Shown here piece by piece: positions 25,740 to 37,608 of a stretch of 64,000 bases of DNA (the first letter of the stretch is position 1; each line of letters begins with the position of its first letter). The notes under the pieces were generated by a model. That model had not been told where the DNA came from and did no database searches. It was given only the letters and a program-made list of their open reading frames with translations. The position numbers and the translations under genes were made by a program. This stretch comes from Tigriopus japonicus (taxonomy: Eukaryota; Arthropoda; Copepoda; Harpacticoida; Harpacticidae): NCBI GenBank assembly GCA_010645155.1, contig JAAGOF010000206.1:183531-247530 (forward strand), written 5' to 3'.

Positions 25740-26000
25740 TATCGATAAGGTGATTTGAGGCCATCAAGAGCTTACAGCTTTCGAGTTCTCCTGGACCCGA
25801 TGGTGTGACATCTCAGTTTCTGATAAATGCTCACAGACCCTTACCCCTGTTTTCTCTTTCTTGATGCCTCGCATTTTGGATCAGGGCAAGTTTCCCCTTT
25901 TCTTTATAATTAGCAAATATTGTTCCAATTTTTAAGGGCGGATATAAATTGCCCGTGAGTAGCTATAGGCCCATTTCTCAAATTTCCAGTATTGTAAAAT
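25740..26000 (+). pseudogene. LINE reverse-transcriptase relic
   Basis: Translated pieces in different frames read SSSPGPDGVTSQFL (from 25781) and LANIVPIFKGG...SSYRPIS (25910-25975). SPGPDG, ANIVPIFKGG and NYRPIS are standard landmarks of non-LTR reverse transcriptases. Frames are broken and only a short part is present. It lies just after gene A. Confidence 0.7.
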
Positions 26001-26142
26001 GGGACGAACGTAGGTCAAAAGGCAAGTGGCCTTTTTTGCTCCAAATCAGAGAGAAAGATAAAAAAGAAGCGCACTTGCTTTTCATTCATCGATTTTGATT
26101 TACCTGTTTTTGTCGTCTTCTCAACAGACTTTTATGGCGCAT

Positions 26143-27096
26143 GGTAAATAAGTCACAATGAAAAGATCACCGTAAAACGGTCAAGATAAAATGATCACAA
26201 GGTAAAAAGGTCATAGTAAAAAGGTCACAAACCCACGCAGCTCTGGAGGGAGCCAAGGGAGTGATCCCACGGACCCTGGTTTCTTCCTTGGTTGAAGATT
26301 GTCCCATGGGACCCTAAGATTTACCAGTTGGAACACAATTATGCCATGGCAAAGGTCCCATCAGTCAACGGGAAGTCATTACCAACAGTTTTTAGGACAG
26401 TGGTCCCAACCCGACCCGGATCCGGCGGATCATTGAGGAGGGTGTTCCCTCGCCCCTCTGAGGTCAGAATTACACTCTTCTTACGAGATCTGCCCATTAG
26501 GGCTGACGATTTTCTCGAAAATTTCAATTCTCGAGAATTTGAGAAAAAGTGAAAATAGCGAAAAAAGTACATTCAAAACTTCCAAAGAACTTGAAATTGG
26601 TTTTTTTTGGAAGTTCATACCAAAATCAATATGAACCTGAGTGTGAAAATCAATGATTGGACCTCACGGACAATCATTTCTAAAATTTCTGAAACGTTCT
26701 ACTGAGTTAAAGCTTTGGACATTTTCGGATTTTTGCTCACAGGGTTTCAAACATTGCTCATGGCTCCTATTGTCCTTTTGCTTGAAACTTTCGTTTTGAA
26801 TGAAACGGTTTTGCCATCAATTCCAAAATATAACCTAGAGTAATCTGATAAAAAATTCTCGAGAATTTTCGATCCTCGATATTTTCGAGAAATTCTCGAG
26901 AATTCTCGAGAATCAGCCCTACTGCCCATGGGCTTCAAAGAAATTCTATTTGGAACACAATAATATCCATAGAAAATTTCTTTTTTACCGTGTGACCTTT
27001 TTATTATGTGACTTTTTAACCGTGACTGTTTTACTCTGTGACCCTTTTTCCTCGTGACCGTTTTACTCTGGCCTATTTACTTGTGACCTTTTTACC
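26143..27096. mobile_element. Element with arrays of GTAAAAAGGTCACA at both ends
   Basis: The left end (26143-26235) has about six units such as GGTAAAAAGGTCATAG. The right end (26985-27096) has about seven units in inverse (TTTTACTCTGTGACC). These are long subterminal repeat arrays in opposite orientation around a 0.75-kb centre, which holds a hAT-like insertion. Class uncertain. Confidence 0.6.
26498..26921. mobile_element. hAT-like inverted-repeat element, 424 bp, nested
   Basis: Starts TAGGGCTGACGATTTTCTCG and ends CTCGAGAATCAGCCCTA, with perfect duplication CTGCCCAT at 26490-26497 and 26922-26929. Runs of TTCTCGAGAA near both ends. It sits inside the 26143-27096 element, so it is younger. 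Confidence 0.8.
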
Positions 27097-28242
27097 TCCA
27101 ATCAACTTTACTGTCCATTGTACGTGTAGAACTCAGAACGGGCCCCCATGACTCCAATACAAAAAAAATGTATATCCAATGAGACAACTCTCGCAATTAA
27201 GATTTTTATTTATTTTTACTAGTTTTTATTTGTGAATATTTTTTTTTACTCTCTTTAGATTAGAGTATAACTAATGCTTCTTTAAGTACAACCTTTAACA
27301 ACGCCCTCAAGTTTGTTCTCAGCACTCTGATTCCATTGGCAGATTGAGGAAGTCTTGACTGATCAAACGCAGAGCTTGCTTCATGTTTGAGGAAAAGATC
27401 TTTTTCTAGCCAAGTGATGAACTTCCAAGAACAAGAAAAGTTAGAGTCAATTAGCACTATTTAATTTTGTTAGTTAGATGGCGTGGTTCATAAGTGTGCC
27501 CACCAATCACAATGCCTTAAATCAAACAACAAAAAATACGTAGAAGTAGGCGACGTTTTTAAATTACGGTCTTTGAAGAAGTTCAACCGAAGGTTACAAA
27601 AATCGTCACTAGATGGAGGCAAACCAGGGATAAAGTCTCTTGATTTCAGTGCTATTATCAACTTACACTTGTTGCCAAAGTTGCAACATCCATCTTAACT
27701 TTGATTTCTCTTAATATTCCGAGTCTTTTAGAGCTCAGGTATGATATTATTGCGCCCAAAAAGAAAAAAAAAATCACGCCGAGTAATCACAAATTAAGGC
27801 CAAAGATTTAACAGATGTGCCCACAACCATTTCTACCTCAAGATGGCGTTGAATGCCATTTGCTCTTTGATGGAAGCTCAACTTTGTTTTTTTGGTCATT
27901 TAACTTTTGAGAAGCCCTACGCCAAACGTTCCAGTTTCATAACTGACGTAATTTCTCTAATCGATAGGCATTCTACAATAATAATAATCTTTATTGCGAG
28001 GACTTGTTTAATTGGATTGAGAATGCAATTTACAATGTATAATCAATTTGGTATAATTTTGTCGATTGAGACGTGGGCTCATCCTGGGTTTTGGTGATGT
28101 TGCCATTCGAGGCATGAATCCACTGGATCGAAATGAGGGTGAAATACCACGTGGTCGAAGATCAAGGTCAGGCCGCAGACGGCAAGTTAAACCGACTGCG
28201 CCATCGCATGCTTGTTCCAAGTGGAAAAAATGAAAGCTTGAT

Positions 28243-29337
28243 AGTAGCTGCTATTTTCGTGCCAAACGACTGTAACCGCTTGTCCGATTCTCCGCTTCTC
28301 CGCTTCTCTCTATCCACTTCTCCCTTTTCATATTTTCGTGCCACATTTTCGTTAACCGGAATAAGGACAATCAATCAAGAAAATAGTTCCATGTTTTGCA
28401 ACGAGGCAAGATATCTATGAAAATTCTAACAACAAAGCTGCGTTTGACAGCAAAATCCTACGAAATTCAGTTGAATGTCTTCCTCAATCTAGGAGATTAT
28501 TCGAGATAACCAACAAATAACAACGGCAAAATCAGAATTTAAATGGTCATTTTGACTTCATAAACAACAAGAAGGACGTGGACAATTCTTTGGATCCTAT
28601 TAACGCCCCTAGATCACGGTCATAAAGGGTACGGTTGCTCAGGTTGTCGCAGGATAGGATTGCTGTGTCAAAAAATTTCAAGAGGGGCAAGAAATGATAT
28701 TTTCTTTTAGAAAACTTCACAAGCTCCATTTTTTGTGTTTTTGCGCTCTTGTCAAAATCAGTGAATAAAACTCTTTTCAATCATGTTACTTTGTTTTTGT
28801 GTTGTTAGCTAGTATGTTGGTCGAAAAATTGGTTGTTGATGATAATTGTAGGATGGAATATCGTGGCTTTAAATTGGAGGTGTCAAAACTTGTTTTCGCA
28901 CATCCCGAAAGGCAGGTGAAGTGTTCAGCGCAAGATCCCTTCTACAAAATTCGTACGGAAAATTGCAGAATTCTTTTAACAAACCAATTTCAGTTAGCCA
29001 ATCACAGCAATAGGGAAACAAGGCTCAACGAATCAGGTTCGATAAGAACAAGCATTTGCTTGTTCTTTTCGCAGGCGGATAAATGTACAAATTCTGGAAC
29101 TCTCCCCGGCATTGGAGGGCACGAAAATAGCAAAGGGAAAAGCGGATAGGGACAAGCAACAAAACAGAGAAACGGGTAAAAGCACAAAAATATCAGCTGA
29201 TAAGAAGTCAAGCTGATAAACGGACCAATTCTCGACCACTTCACCGCATGGAAGGGCACGAAAATATCAAAAGAAAAGCGGATAGAGACAAGCGGCTTGA
29301 ATGAGAAGCGGATAATGGCACGAAAATAGCTGCTAGT
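28243..29337. mobile_element. Probable inverted-repeat element with TATTTTCGTGCC subterminal repeats
   Basis: GCTATTTTCGTGCCA at the left is inverted as TGGCACGAAAATAGC at the right (29316-29330). ATATTTTCGTGCC and CCGCTTCTC-type words recur inside both ends in opposite orientation. No target duplication found. It contains no convincing gene. Confidence 0.5.
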
Positions 29338-29414
29338 TTGTAGATAAATGTATGTTGGATGACATTCAATTCAAGAGTGCTTTATTTTCCGATGAAATAC
29401 ACGAACGTGCAGAC

Positions 29415-29769
29415 TAGTGATGGACCTCATACTCGAAAGTCTCACAGAAAGGGCTCATAACCGAAACCGAAAGTTTCGGCCGAAAGAAGGCTTAACCCAA
29501 GCCGAAACCCAAACCGAAACCGAAAGCAGCTGACTACAAAATTGTGTAAATGCAAAATCCACCTTAAAAATTAGATTGCTCATGTGTTCGATGTTGGGTA
29601 GGGCGTAGATTTTGAAAAATCGGGAAACTTGAATTTCAGTGCTTTTTGGACGAAAATTTTTTCGATTTTGTTGTCAAACTCCGTCCTTTATAGTGCATGT
29701 CTGCTTTCGGTTTCGGTAGGCATAACCGAAACCGATACTGAAACCGAAAGCGCTTTCGGTCCATCACTA
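29415..29769. mobile_element. hAT-like MITE, TAGTGATGG family, copy 2 (355 bp)
   Basis: Same length as copy 1. It runs from TAGTGATGGACC to GGTCCATCACTA, with perfect duplication GTGCAGAC at 29407-29414 and 29770-29777. The interior is in the opposite orientation to copy 1. It lies in the spacer between A and B. Confidence 0.85.
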
Positions 29770-29831
29770 GTGCAGACATTGACTTGTGAAAGTTCATCAT
29801 TGTTGCACATGAGCACCCATTCTATCTTCCC

Positions 29832-29907
29832 AGAAGACGTGGGATCGAACCCATAAACCCGAGCATAGCTCGGTCGTGCGTTAATCAGCTACGCTGAACC
29901 ATCTTCC
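29832..29907 (-). repeat. tRNA-like sequence (SINE head or tRNA pseudogene)
   Basis: The minus strand reads GGGAAGATGGTTCAGCGTAG at the start and GGGTTCGATCCCACGTCTTC at the end, so ends can pair over about 7 bp and a B box is present. The T loop is one base short and the middle does not fold as a normal tRNA, so it is not called a functional tRNA. Confidence 0.4.
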
Positions 29908-30140
29908 CGTTCATTCACACATGTTCACAAATTTGTTTCTACCGTGTGCTTTGCAAGTACAATCTTCATCAATTAACCGCTCAGAAGAAGAGAAACACGG
30001 ATGAAAGGCCCTATGAATAATGGCGACACCAGTGCAGATCATTTCAAGCCTTTCTTGAGTCTGATATTGATGGCAAAAATGTTGACAGAGAAGAAGAGCT
30101 TATCCTCTTCATAAGTTACCAAAAAATCAAAGAGGAAGGC

Positions 30141-30183
30141 AGGAGTGTGCTCTAACATTTCGAATCAGATCCTGACTGCTGTT
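30141..30183 (+). promoter_or_regulatory. Conserved promoter-proximal block, gene B
   Basis: The core TTTCGAATCAGATCCTGACT is shared with D exactly and with C at most positions, preceded by GTGTGCTCT. It lies about 126 bp before the ATG. The copies also share patches further upstream, so shared ancestry as well as function may explain it. Confidence 0.45.
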
Positions 30184-30266
30184 ACGGATTGTATTATTCC
30201 CATCAGACGACAACACAATAGCCGATCGAATCTCGCGAACGCTTCAGTTAGATCCATACCCTCAAG

Positions 30267-33200
30267 ATGGTCAGATGTGATTTGGTCTTAATATTAGCCT
30301 TATCGGCACTCAGGTTGGGTCCTGGGTATCATGTGGTTTGTGAAGAACACACCGACCAAAATTTATGGCAAAGCAATCCGGTTTCTGATAAATCACTTGA
30401 GGTAAGTAAATGTTTTTGGAATCTTAACGAAAAATGGGATGGTTTGAGAAATCAGGCGTAATTGGTTAGCCAAATGTCAGGGAATCTGTTCAAGCGAGTT
30501 GTCAAGATCAAAATAGTTATTTTGCGTTTGTGATTATAAATTATTATAGGGCATCCAGGTCAACGGTTTGATCATTCTTATTGTTGATTGTTTAATGCCA
30601 CTCTTTGACCTCTACTAGTATTTTAGACAGAGGAAAAAAAGAGAAGGGAAGTGTAAATGGAAGAAATATAAATGGCTTATAATTAGAGACACAAAGTTTC
30701 ATTCACACATGTGGCCAAATATCGTTTCGTTTTCCAACCATCGACCCAGGATTCTTCTGATTCTCAGAAGCAGGAATAGAACAATTTATTTTTCGTAATA
30801 TTATTAAAATAATATTTTTGTAATTTAATCTTTCGCACTTTCAAGTCCTGAGTTGGGGTTACGATTCAAAAAGTTTTTGTTCTGGATGGAGTCTTCTACG
30901 TTCTAAAATGAAGAGCATAGCCTAAACTTTGAAACATTCAAAATGGTTGAATATCATTGAAGGAAGCAACAAACTGAAACAGCTGCTGAAATTGTAGCAG
31001 GCCTGATTGCAACATCAACTCGAATCAATAATAATCTATAAGCAAATGTAATAATGTTTGTTGAAATTCCCCTTTCAAGTTACCGTACCAACCAACGAAA
31101 TTTAAAGCAAGAAGTCTAGTGACATAAAATTAGATGGGGGCTTAGTTTGGAAATTGAGATATTACGTTGCAAATCCATGCTCTTCTGACATAAAAATCAG
31201 AAATCTTACCAATTTCGCTCCAGAATGGCATGTATTTTTTTTCTTTTGCCGTGCTTGTCTAAGAATGCAAGCTCAGAATAGAAAATTGCAGGCCCATTAA
31301 GTAAATGAATGAATCAAGATCAAGATAAAGGAAGATTCTAGCCCAGGGATTCTGACAATTGGGAACATGAAAGAACCGTTGCACTAACAACTTTTAAAGC
31401 AGGTTCATTTGAGTCTTTAAATACTATTCCTCTTTGGTACATCAAATTTTGTAGAAATGTTAATTGAATATTTTTTAATGAATTATTAGTTAACAATTAA
31501 TCGCATTCCTTATAGCTGTAGTGCAAAAAAATCCGCAACCAACCCCTAAAATGACTTTCAATACCAGAAGGCAAATAAATAGCCCGACAACAAACAAAAC
31601 CAAAGGGCAAATAAATAGCCCGACAACAAACAAAACCAAAGGGCAAATAAATAGCCCGACAAAACAAAAACAATACCAAAAGGCAAATAAATAGCCCGAC
31701 AAGACAAAAAATAAAAATTACTCGTAAAACCATAAGTGTATTTTTTGATGCACCTGCACCTCAGAATGTACAAGTTCCTTATTTTTATGAATGGACAAGT
31801 TTGCTTGCGCTTCGATTTTTGTAATTGTTGCTTGCCTTGCCTAAAAGACATAAAAACCATCATTCTATTATTGCACTTCTCTATTTTTGGATCTAAAATC
31901 CAACCGTATTTGTTACAAAATCTTAATTTTGCGCAATCAGTTATTCGGTTTGATTCCGTCACGATTTCTCCTCGTTTATCCTTCGTATTTGAATGTGTTC
32001 TGTTGGTTCATGGCCACGCGAATATATCAAACCCGGATCGTACTTCCATGCGTCTTTATTCNNNNNNNNNNNNNNNNNNNNNNNNNNNNNNNNNNNNNNN
32101 NNNNNNNNNNNNNNNNNNNNNNNNNNNNNNNNNNNNNNNNNNNNNNNNNNNNNNNNNNNNNNNNNNNNNNNNNNNNNNNNNNNNNCCTTTCATTTTCCCT
32201 GTTGTTTTTCTAATCCAAACGAATAGATTTGCACAATGAGATTTTTAGTTTTGCAGAAAGATTCACAAAATAAACCAAAGCGAATAAATTTCATCTCGCT
32301 GAAACCCCTTTTTCAGGGGATGATTTTATTTTCGATTACTTTACAATCTTGTACAAGCATCATTTCATCGTCTATCATCCATGGATTTTTGTAGAAACCT
32401 TTCTTTATGAGTATGTTGTTAACAACAAATTAAATGAATTGATGCAGGAAACATTCATGGATACATTTAATATCAAAAGCTTGGGGTTATGAAACATCTC
32501 CAAGCTTTTGCAATAAATTATCTTTTTTCCGACGAGGAAAATTGTGCAAGAATTCATGTATCGTATTGTACGTTAGTGCAACGATTAGAAATGACATCCC
32601 TCACCACTTACAAGCATATGTTGGAAAATTCATTCACCAGAGACTTCTGAAACGATAGACAATAGAAATGGAAGCCATATTGTTGCGTCTTGGCTACCTC
32701 GTGTAATTTCAAATGAAAGGGCCAATTGTGCAGCACATATCTAGGTTAGTGATCCTACATACTGAAAGAAATAGAAAGTACCGTACCCAAGAACTAAGGC
32801 TATCAACCTGGAGAAAATAACCTACTACCTCATGTCGCTCAATTTTATCAATCATTGTCAACTGAGGAGATAACAGGCACTGATTCCGACAATAGTCTCA
32901 TATGTTCATATTTATAGGCTCCAATGAACGATAAAGAGGTCCATTTGGGAAGCAACGAACCCTTACCGCGCGATGCTCGAGCTTTCAGAAGACGAAACCG
33001 TAATCAACGACGACGAAATCAAAAAGATGAATCGACCACACCCAATAACATCGTGGAAGACAATTATTATAACTCATTAGACTATGAATATTATGATTAT
33101 GAAGAGGTTTTACAACAACAAACTCTCGATCCTGGATCACGACGACAAGGTCAACAGGCGTCATCCTTACCTCGAGCACCCGCTGCTTCACACTCTAAAG

Positions 33201-35034
33201 AACCCGTTCAATCCCATCACGAGATTGAAAGTGGACATTATGATTCGTACCAACCGTCTCAAAAGACGTAAGTGACCATTTGTTCAACTTCCCCGAAAGG
33301 TGGGCATTGTTCATTAAAATTCTATTTTTTTCGTGAAGGTTTAAACTTGCAGAATACCAATGATAATTTGATAGTTTACCGGAGGACCATTAATTGTATT
33401 AGATTTTGTTATAGCCTAAATCAGGGGTCAGTGACGAGTGGTCCCGGGCCCACATGTGGGGCTAAGGGTGGTGGGCCCAGGAGCAATGGGAAAAAATCAA
33501 GTTTTCACACCCAACCTTTGCTATTCGACAGCTGTAACTTGTCCAACAAAATCTTCTGTATGCCCACCCCGTGATCTTATAAGTAACATGAAAATTTAAT
33601 GTAACAATATGTTTATGCAGAAACCTCACATTTTATTACAATGATGGGACCCAAGGTGTATTTTTGAAATCCGTCGAGAGTATTGTGGTTCCTAACTATT
33701 ATATTTCATTTCAGGTCACCGTTGCCAGGTTTCTTGAAGACTCTAGCTGCTTGCGTGCCATTAAGTTTGGCGGCTGCTGCCATTCCTTTGGGATTTGCCA
33801 ATTTGGGGTAAGGCCTTGCATTTGTTCACACCTTCGATAACAATAGATAAGCTCATGAAACTCCCATTTTCTTTATTTGTAGTGGAGGCACCAGGACAGT
33901 CACCTTAAATCCAGCGTAAGCTTATTTGGGCAAATATTTATTATCATTTACGGCAGGAGCAAAGCACTGACATATGCAATGATTTTTAAAGCTGTTTAAG
34001 GCACTAGAAAGCGTAGTTCAGGTGTCACGTGGAGCATTGCAGGGAGCCTGTTAGTTTTTTTTTGTTTTTTTTTTTCTGGAGTCAGATCACAACTTCGCAA
34101 TTGTGATCTGATAAAGGCTGTCCGCAACTAAAATCCTTACCCTCATAAAAACCAGTTTTCCATTTTGTAAACCTTTAACATTACATAATGTTCTTAATAA
34201 TACTGGCTCAATCCCATCCACCATCTGCTTAACACAACTAATATAATTTTTTTCTTAGACTCTTATTTAAAAAATCCGTTCTTTTATAGACCAGTCACAA
34301 TGACCGTCACTATGTCAATCACTCAAATGGCCATGGACGGTGGAGATGACGATGAAGGTGGCGGAGGCAGTATGATAGATTCTTTTTTAATCCGGGAATA
34401 CATCTTCGCATACGAAGATGTAAATTCAGAAGATGGTTTTCTCATGAAAAGGGACTCACAACCAGAGACGTCATCTGTCCTACCAGAGATTCAATTGGAT
34501 AAAAGACAACGCCCTCAGACCTCTCCATCCCCGTTTACCAACACCACCAAAAAGCACAAAGCCCAACCTCGCTTAAGTGCTGACATGGTGAACGCCATGT
34601 TCACCCCAAGAGCTATTGGACCAACGTCCTCCTTGGAATCAATTCTAAATTTGACCAATATTGATGAGAAGGGCGAGTCTTTGGGGAACAAGTATCTGTT
34701 CCGTATAAAACCTACATTAGAATCCAACGAGAATGACGTGTTTACCTTGCCTTTAACGAACCACCTCTCAGGAAATTGGACCTTTGATGGGCCCAATACT
34801 TCGAATTTGATCGTGTCTAAAGTTGGAGATGAAAAGAATCCGGCAGAAATAGTGCGATTAAGTGCGCAACCATTAAAAGAAACTATGGTTATTTCGGAAG
34901 AGCTGAAACACGAGGACGTTCCAAATCTTCAAGTTCAATCCAATATCGTTCGCAAAGTTCAACAAAATACTTCTCCAAAACCTACAGTAAGAAGTCGATT
35001 GCCGAGACTGAATCTTAAAGATTGGGATGGGTAA
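30267..35034 (+). CDS. Family member B: putative secreted protein, five exons
   Basis: Exons are 30267-30401, 32918-33267, 33715-33807, 33883-33915 and 34290-35034, in phases 0, 2, 2, 2, giving about 451 residues. Exon 1 is a signal peptide (MVRCDLVLILALSALRLGPG) followed by LWQSNPVSDKSLE. Exon 2 has NEPLPRDARAFRRRNRNQRR, an acidic tyrosine run (YEYYDYEEV) and [18 protein letters not shown]. Exon 3 is the hydrophobic segment ([19 protein letters not shown]). Exon 4 is GGTRTVTLNPA. Exon 5 starts [16 protein letters not shown] and carries FTPRAIGPTSSLESILNLT, GNWTFDGPNTSNL and RSRLPRLNLKDW. It has a short DDDEGGGG stretch where A has its long GD repeat. AATAAA lies at 35118-35123. Intron 1 contains a 124-base assembly gap, so an extra exon there cannot be ruled out. 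Function unknown. Confidence 0.85.
31570..31710 (+). repeat. Tandem repeat, 36-40 bp unit, four copies
   Basis: GGCAAATAAATAGCCCGACA begins each unit at 31570, 31606, 31642 and 31682. It lies in intron 1 of B. The words GGCAAATA and CAACCCCTA suggest it belongs to an eroded hAT-like element. Confidence 0.75.
32062..32185. other. Assembly gap (124 N)
   Basis: Run of N in intron 1 of gene B. Any frame crossing it is meaningless. Confidence 0.99.
34078..34125 (-). repeat. SINE-like hairpin tail, copy in intron 4 of B
   Basis: The minus strand reads GCGGACAGCCTTTATCAGAT followed by a hairpin around TTGCGAA and GATCTGACTCC. The same module occurs at 36087-36134 and 63192-63230, and its first part at 8643-8663 (minus). 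Confidence 0.55.
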
Positions 35035-35117
35035 AACTTGGAACAAAGTCTATTAACGATTTATTTGTCAATGAGATATTAAGATTTTAATGTTGTACGT
35101 GTACATATACTTAAATG

Positions 35118-35123
35118 AATAAA
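35118..35123 (+). terminator. AATAAA signal, gene B
   Basis: Canonical poly(A) signal 84 bp after the stop codon. Confidence 0.55.
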
Positions 35124-35734
35124 ATTGCATGGTGATTCGAATTCGAGAATAGTTGGAGCTGGTTTTGTCTGTTTGTGGTAAACTGCCCTTGAACTACGAG
35201 GGACATCCAGACTAGAGGTAGACTGGGCTTGTAACTTGTAAATGCACGATTTTTGGATTGATGAGAAAAATTGAATTGAAGATTTATCACTTATGAGCAC
35301 ATGTTTTTTCATTTTTTTTTTCTTAGACAGACTTGTTCGAAGCCATGATTTAATTAGATAAGTTATGTTGGTTGACCCCTGCAGGTATACATAGAAAAGA
35401 AGCGTCAAGAGCGAGCAACATGACAAAAATGAAGTACCTTTCAAAGCTAAGCTCTCTCAAATTGAAATTTTGCATTTTTTCTGGACAAATGGTCACCAAA
35501 CATAGAAATGTGAGTATGAGCAACATCTTTCATTTACAAAATATTGGATTTTGACGAGTTTTTCGCTCTTGAGGTCTATTTTTTTAAACCTGCAGGGGTC
35601 ACCCAACATACCTTTTCTAATTAAATCATAGCTTTGAACAGATTTGAAATTTGTGAAATTTTGCGATCTGCTCACAAGAGTTAAATCTTTATTTCGATTT
35701 TTGACAGTTATCCAAAAAAAAAAAATGAAGGGGT

Positions 35735-36134
35735 GAGGCATGACGTGGTGCGTACTGCGTCGGTTTGTCGTGCGGATAGCTGGGGTTCGATTCCCGGCCG
35801 ATCAAAATTTAGCATTTGAACCGTCTTTCAAATGCATCACATAACTTTCCAAACTCAACTCTTCCGAGTCAAAATTTAGCATAGTCTTTCAATGCCAAAA
35901 ACAAGGCAAGCCCCGGTTCGATCCCGGGCTTGCCGAGTCCTAGTGACCTGTGGTATTAAGTTACATGCAGAAGTCACAGCCCTTGACGGCTTAAATGGGC
36001 GAACCTGGGGTCATTCCCAAGGGTGAGGTAAAAATTAATGCTTGCTTGTTAGCTTGTCCAAGTGGAGCGGCAATATCCCCCATATGGCGGACAGCCTCTA
36101 TCAGATCGCAGCTGCGAAGCTGCGTTCTGACTCC
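35735..36134 (+). repeat. SINE-like element: tRNA-like head and hairpin tail
   Basis: B-box sequences GGTTCGATTCC (35784-35794) and GGTTCGATCCC (35915-35925) are followed by the tail GCGGACAGCCTCTATCAGAT and CGCAGCTGCGAAGCTGCG (36087-36134). Whether it is one element or two side by side is unclear. Confidence 0.45.
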
Positions 36135-36568
36135 TCAACAAACAAAACAACAAAACAAGTTATCCAAAAATGGTGCAATTTAACGAATCACAGGCCCAGT
36201 CTACCTATGGTCTGGATACCCCACGTAACAAAAATATTGTGCTCAACATTCTATTGAACTTCAATTTTTACTTTCTTCGAGCTTTAGAGTGACGGTTACA
36301 GACGCAATGAAAATGTTTGTTTGGATGAATTCTGATGAGGGTTCTTCAAACCAAATGGCAAGGCATATTTTTCTCGCTTACCCTCCTAGCTCATTAATTG
36401 GGCATTTGTGAACGATGTCTTCAAAATGACAGAGACCAGAAGCAGAGCAATTTTTTACATGAGGTCCCTTTCTTCTTCAAAGCTCAATTTGATGGTAGTA
36501 ACGTTGTACACTCATCGAACGTTGCGAAAACTGACTTTTTGCGTTGAAATTGATTATTGTGTAGGAAA

Positions 36569-37275
36569 TAGTGATGGGGGGCAAACAAGAGATTGGGCAA
36601 GCTGTACTGGCACAGTGCTTGGGCTTGCTGAAGCTTGGCATAGCTTGGGTGTTTGTACAAGTACTTTTCCCAGCTAACAGGTTTGCCAAATTTGCAATCA
36701 ACGAAGAATAAACTTGCCATCCGAATTTCACTAAACCAGGCTGATTCAGCTAAAAAGGGCCCATACCTTTGAAAGGATGTATTTTTAAAAAAATTACACA
36801 CTTCAATTCTCTCACATGGGGAAATGCAAAATATTTCGAGAATACTAAAAAAAGATTTGGCATTTTACTTTTTCATGCCGGCAACTCTGAGTAAACGAGA
36901 TTGTTCTGGAAGTGTGACTTCTAAATCTCGGTCTTGATTAGCCTCAAAAGTGCATTCATGTGTGGCCTAGAACCGAAACAAAAAAAACATGGTTTTGCAA
37001 ATGCTATCCAAATTGAAATATTTTTTTTGTATCACTTCCACTATTTATTGCTAAATTATAAAGGTCAAAAGATCATCGAAAATGCAACTTGACATTTTTT
37101 CTTCTAAGTCACACTGCAAGTATCTTAACTCTTCAAAGAGCAACTGCCGGCAACTGCATCTTCCGATCTTCCTTGAGCTTGCCAAGTGTATTGTTGTATT
37201 GCCCACGTAATGCTTGTCAACAACTTGTTCTTGGGTGTCTGTGATGACTCATTACTTGCCCAAGTCACATCACTA
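36569..37275. mobile_element. hAT-like inverted-repeat element, 707 bp
   Basis: Starts TAGTGATGGGGGGCAAAC and ends TTGCCCAAGTCACATCACTA, with perfect duplication GTAGGAAA at 36561-36568 and 37276-37283. Overlapping frames on both strands are products of its inverted GGCAAG/CTTGCC words. It differs in the interior from the TAGTGATGG MITEs. Confidence 0.75.
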
Positions 37276-37339
37276 GTAGGAAAACGTTCATGAGGAACCC
37301 AATGGCCGATATTCTCATTATTCTCATTTGGCATGGAAC

Positions 37340-37608
37340 AATGGATGAGTGTAATCGAACGAATTCAGCTGGGGATTCTGGGGCCAAAATGACTATGGAT
37401 GGGTCAGAGCTAGGTTCGGACATTTCATAGTTTTAGTTTGCTTCGTGAGGAAAACAAATCTTATTTGAATTGATTGTCAAAATGAAGAAAACAAGTTGGG
37501 CTCACGAATTTTGATTAAATTTTATGGAGGGTTAATCTTGACTCCGATGCATCCCTAGCCATTTTGGCTCCAGAATACGCTGAATTCGCTCGATTACACT
37601 CATCCATT
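37340..37608. mobile_element. Inverted-repeat element with about 60-bp ends, copy 1
   Basis: AATGGATGAGTGTAATCGAA runs on through GGGGCCAAAATGACTATGGA and is inverted at 37549-37608 (CATCCCTAGCCATTTTGGCT, TTACACTCATCCATT). No target duplication seen. Related to 44467-44775. Confidence 0.65.

Noticed and set aside
28133..28420. 95-codon plus-strand frame
   Set aside because: It overlaps the subterminal repeats of the 28243-29337 element and a minus-strand frame; no protein resemblance.
29832..29907. Functional tRNA gene
   Set aside because: B box and end pairing exist, but the T loop is one base short and no normal anticodon arm forms.
31736..32239. Frames running across the N gap
   Set aside because: More than 40 residues are unknown, so the frame is an artefact of the gap.
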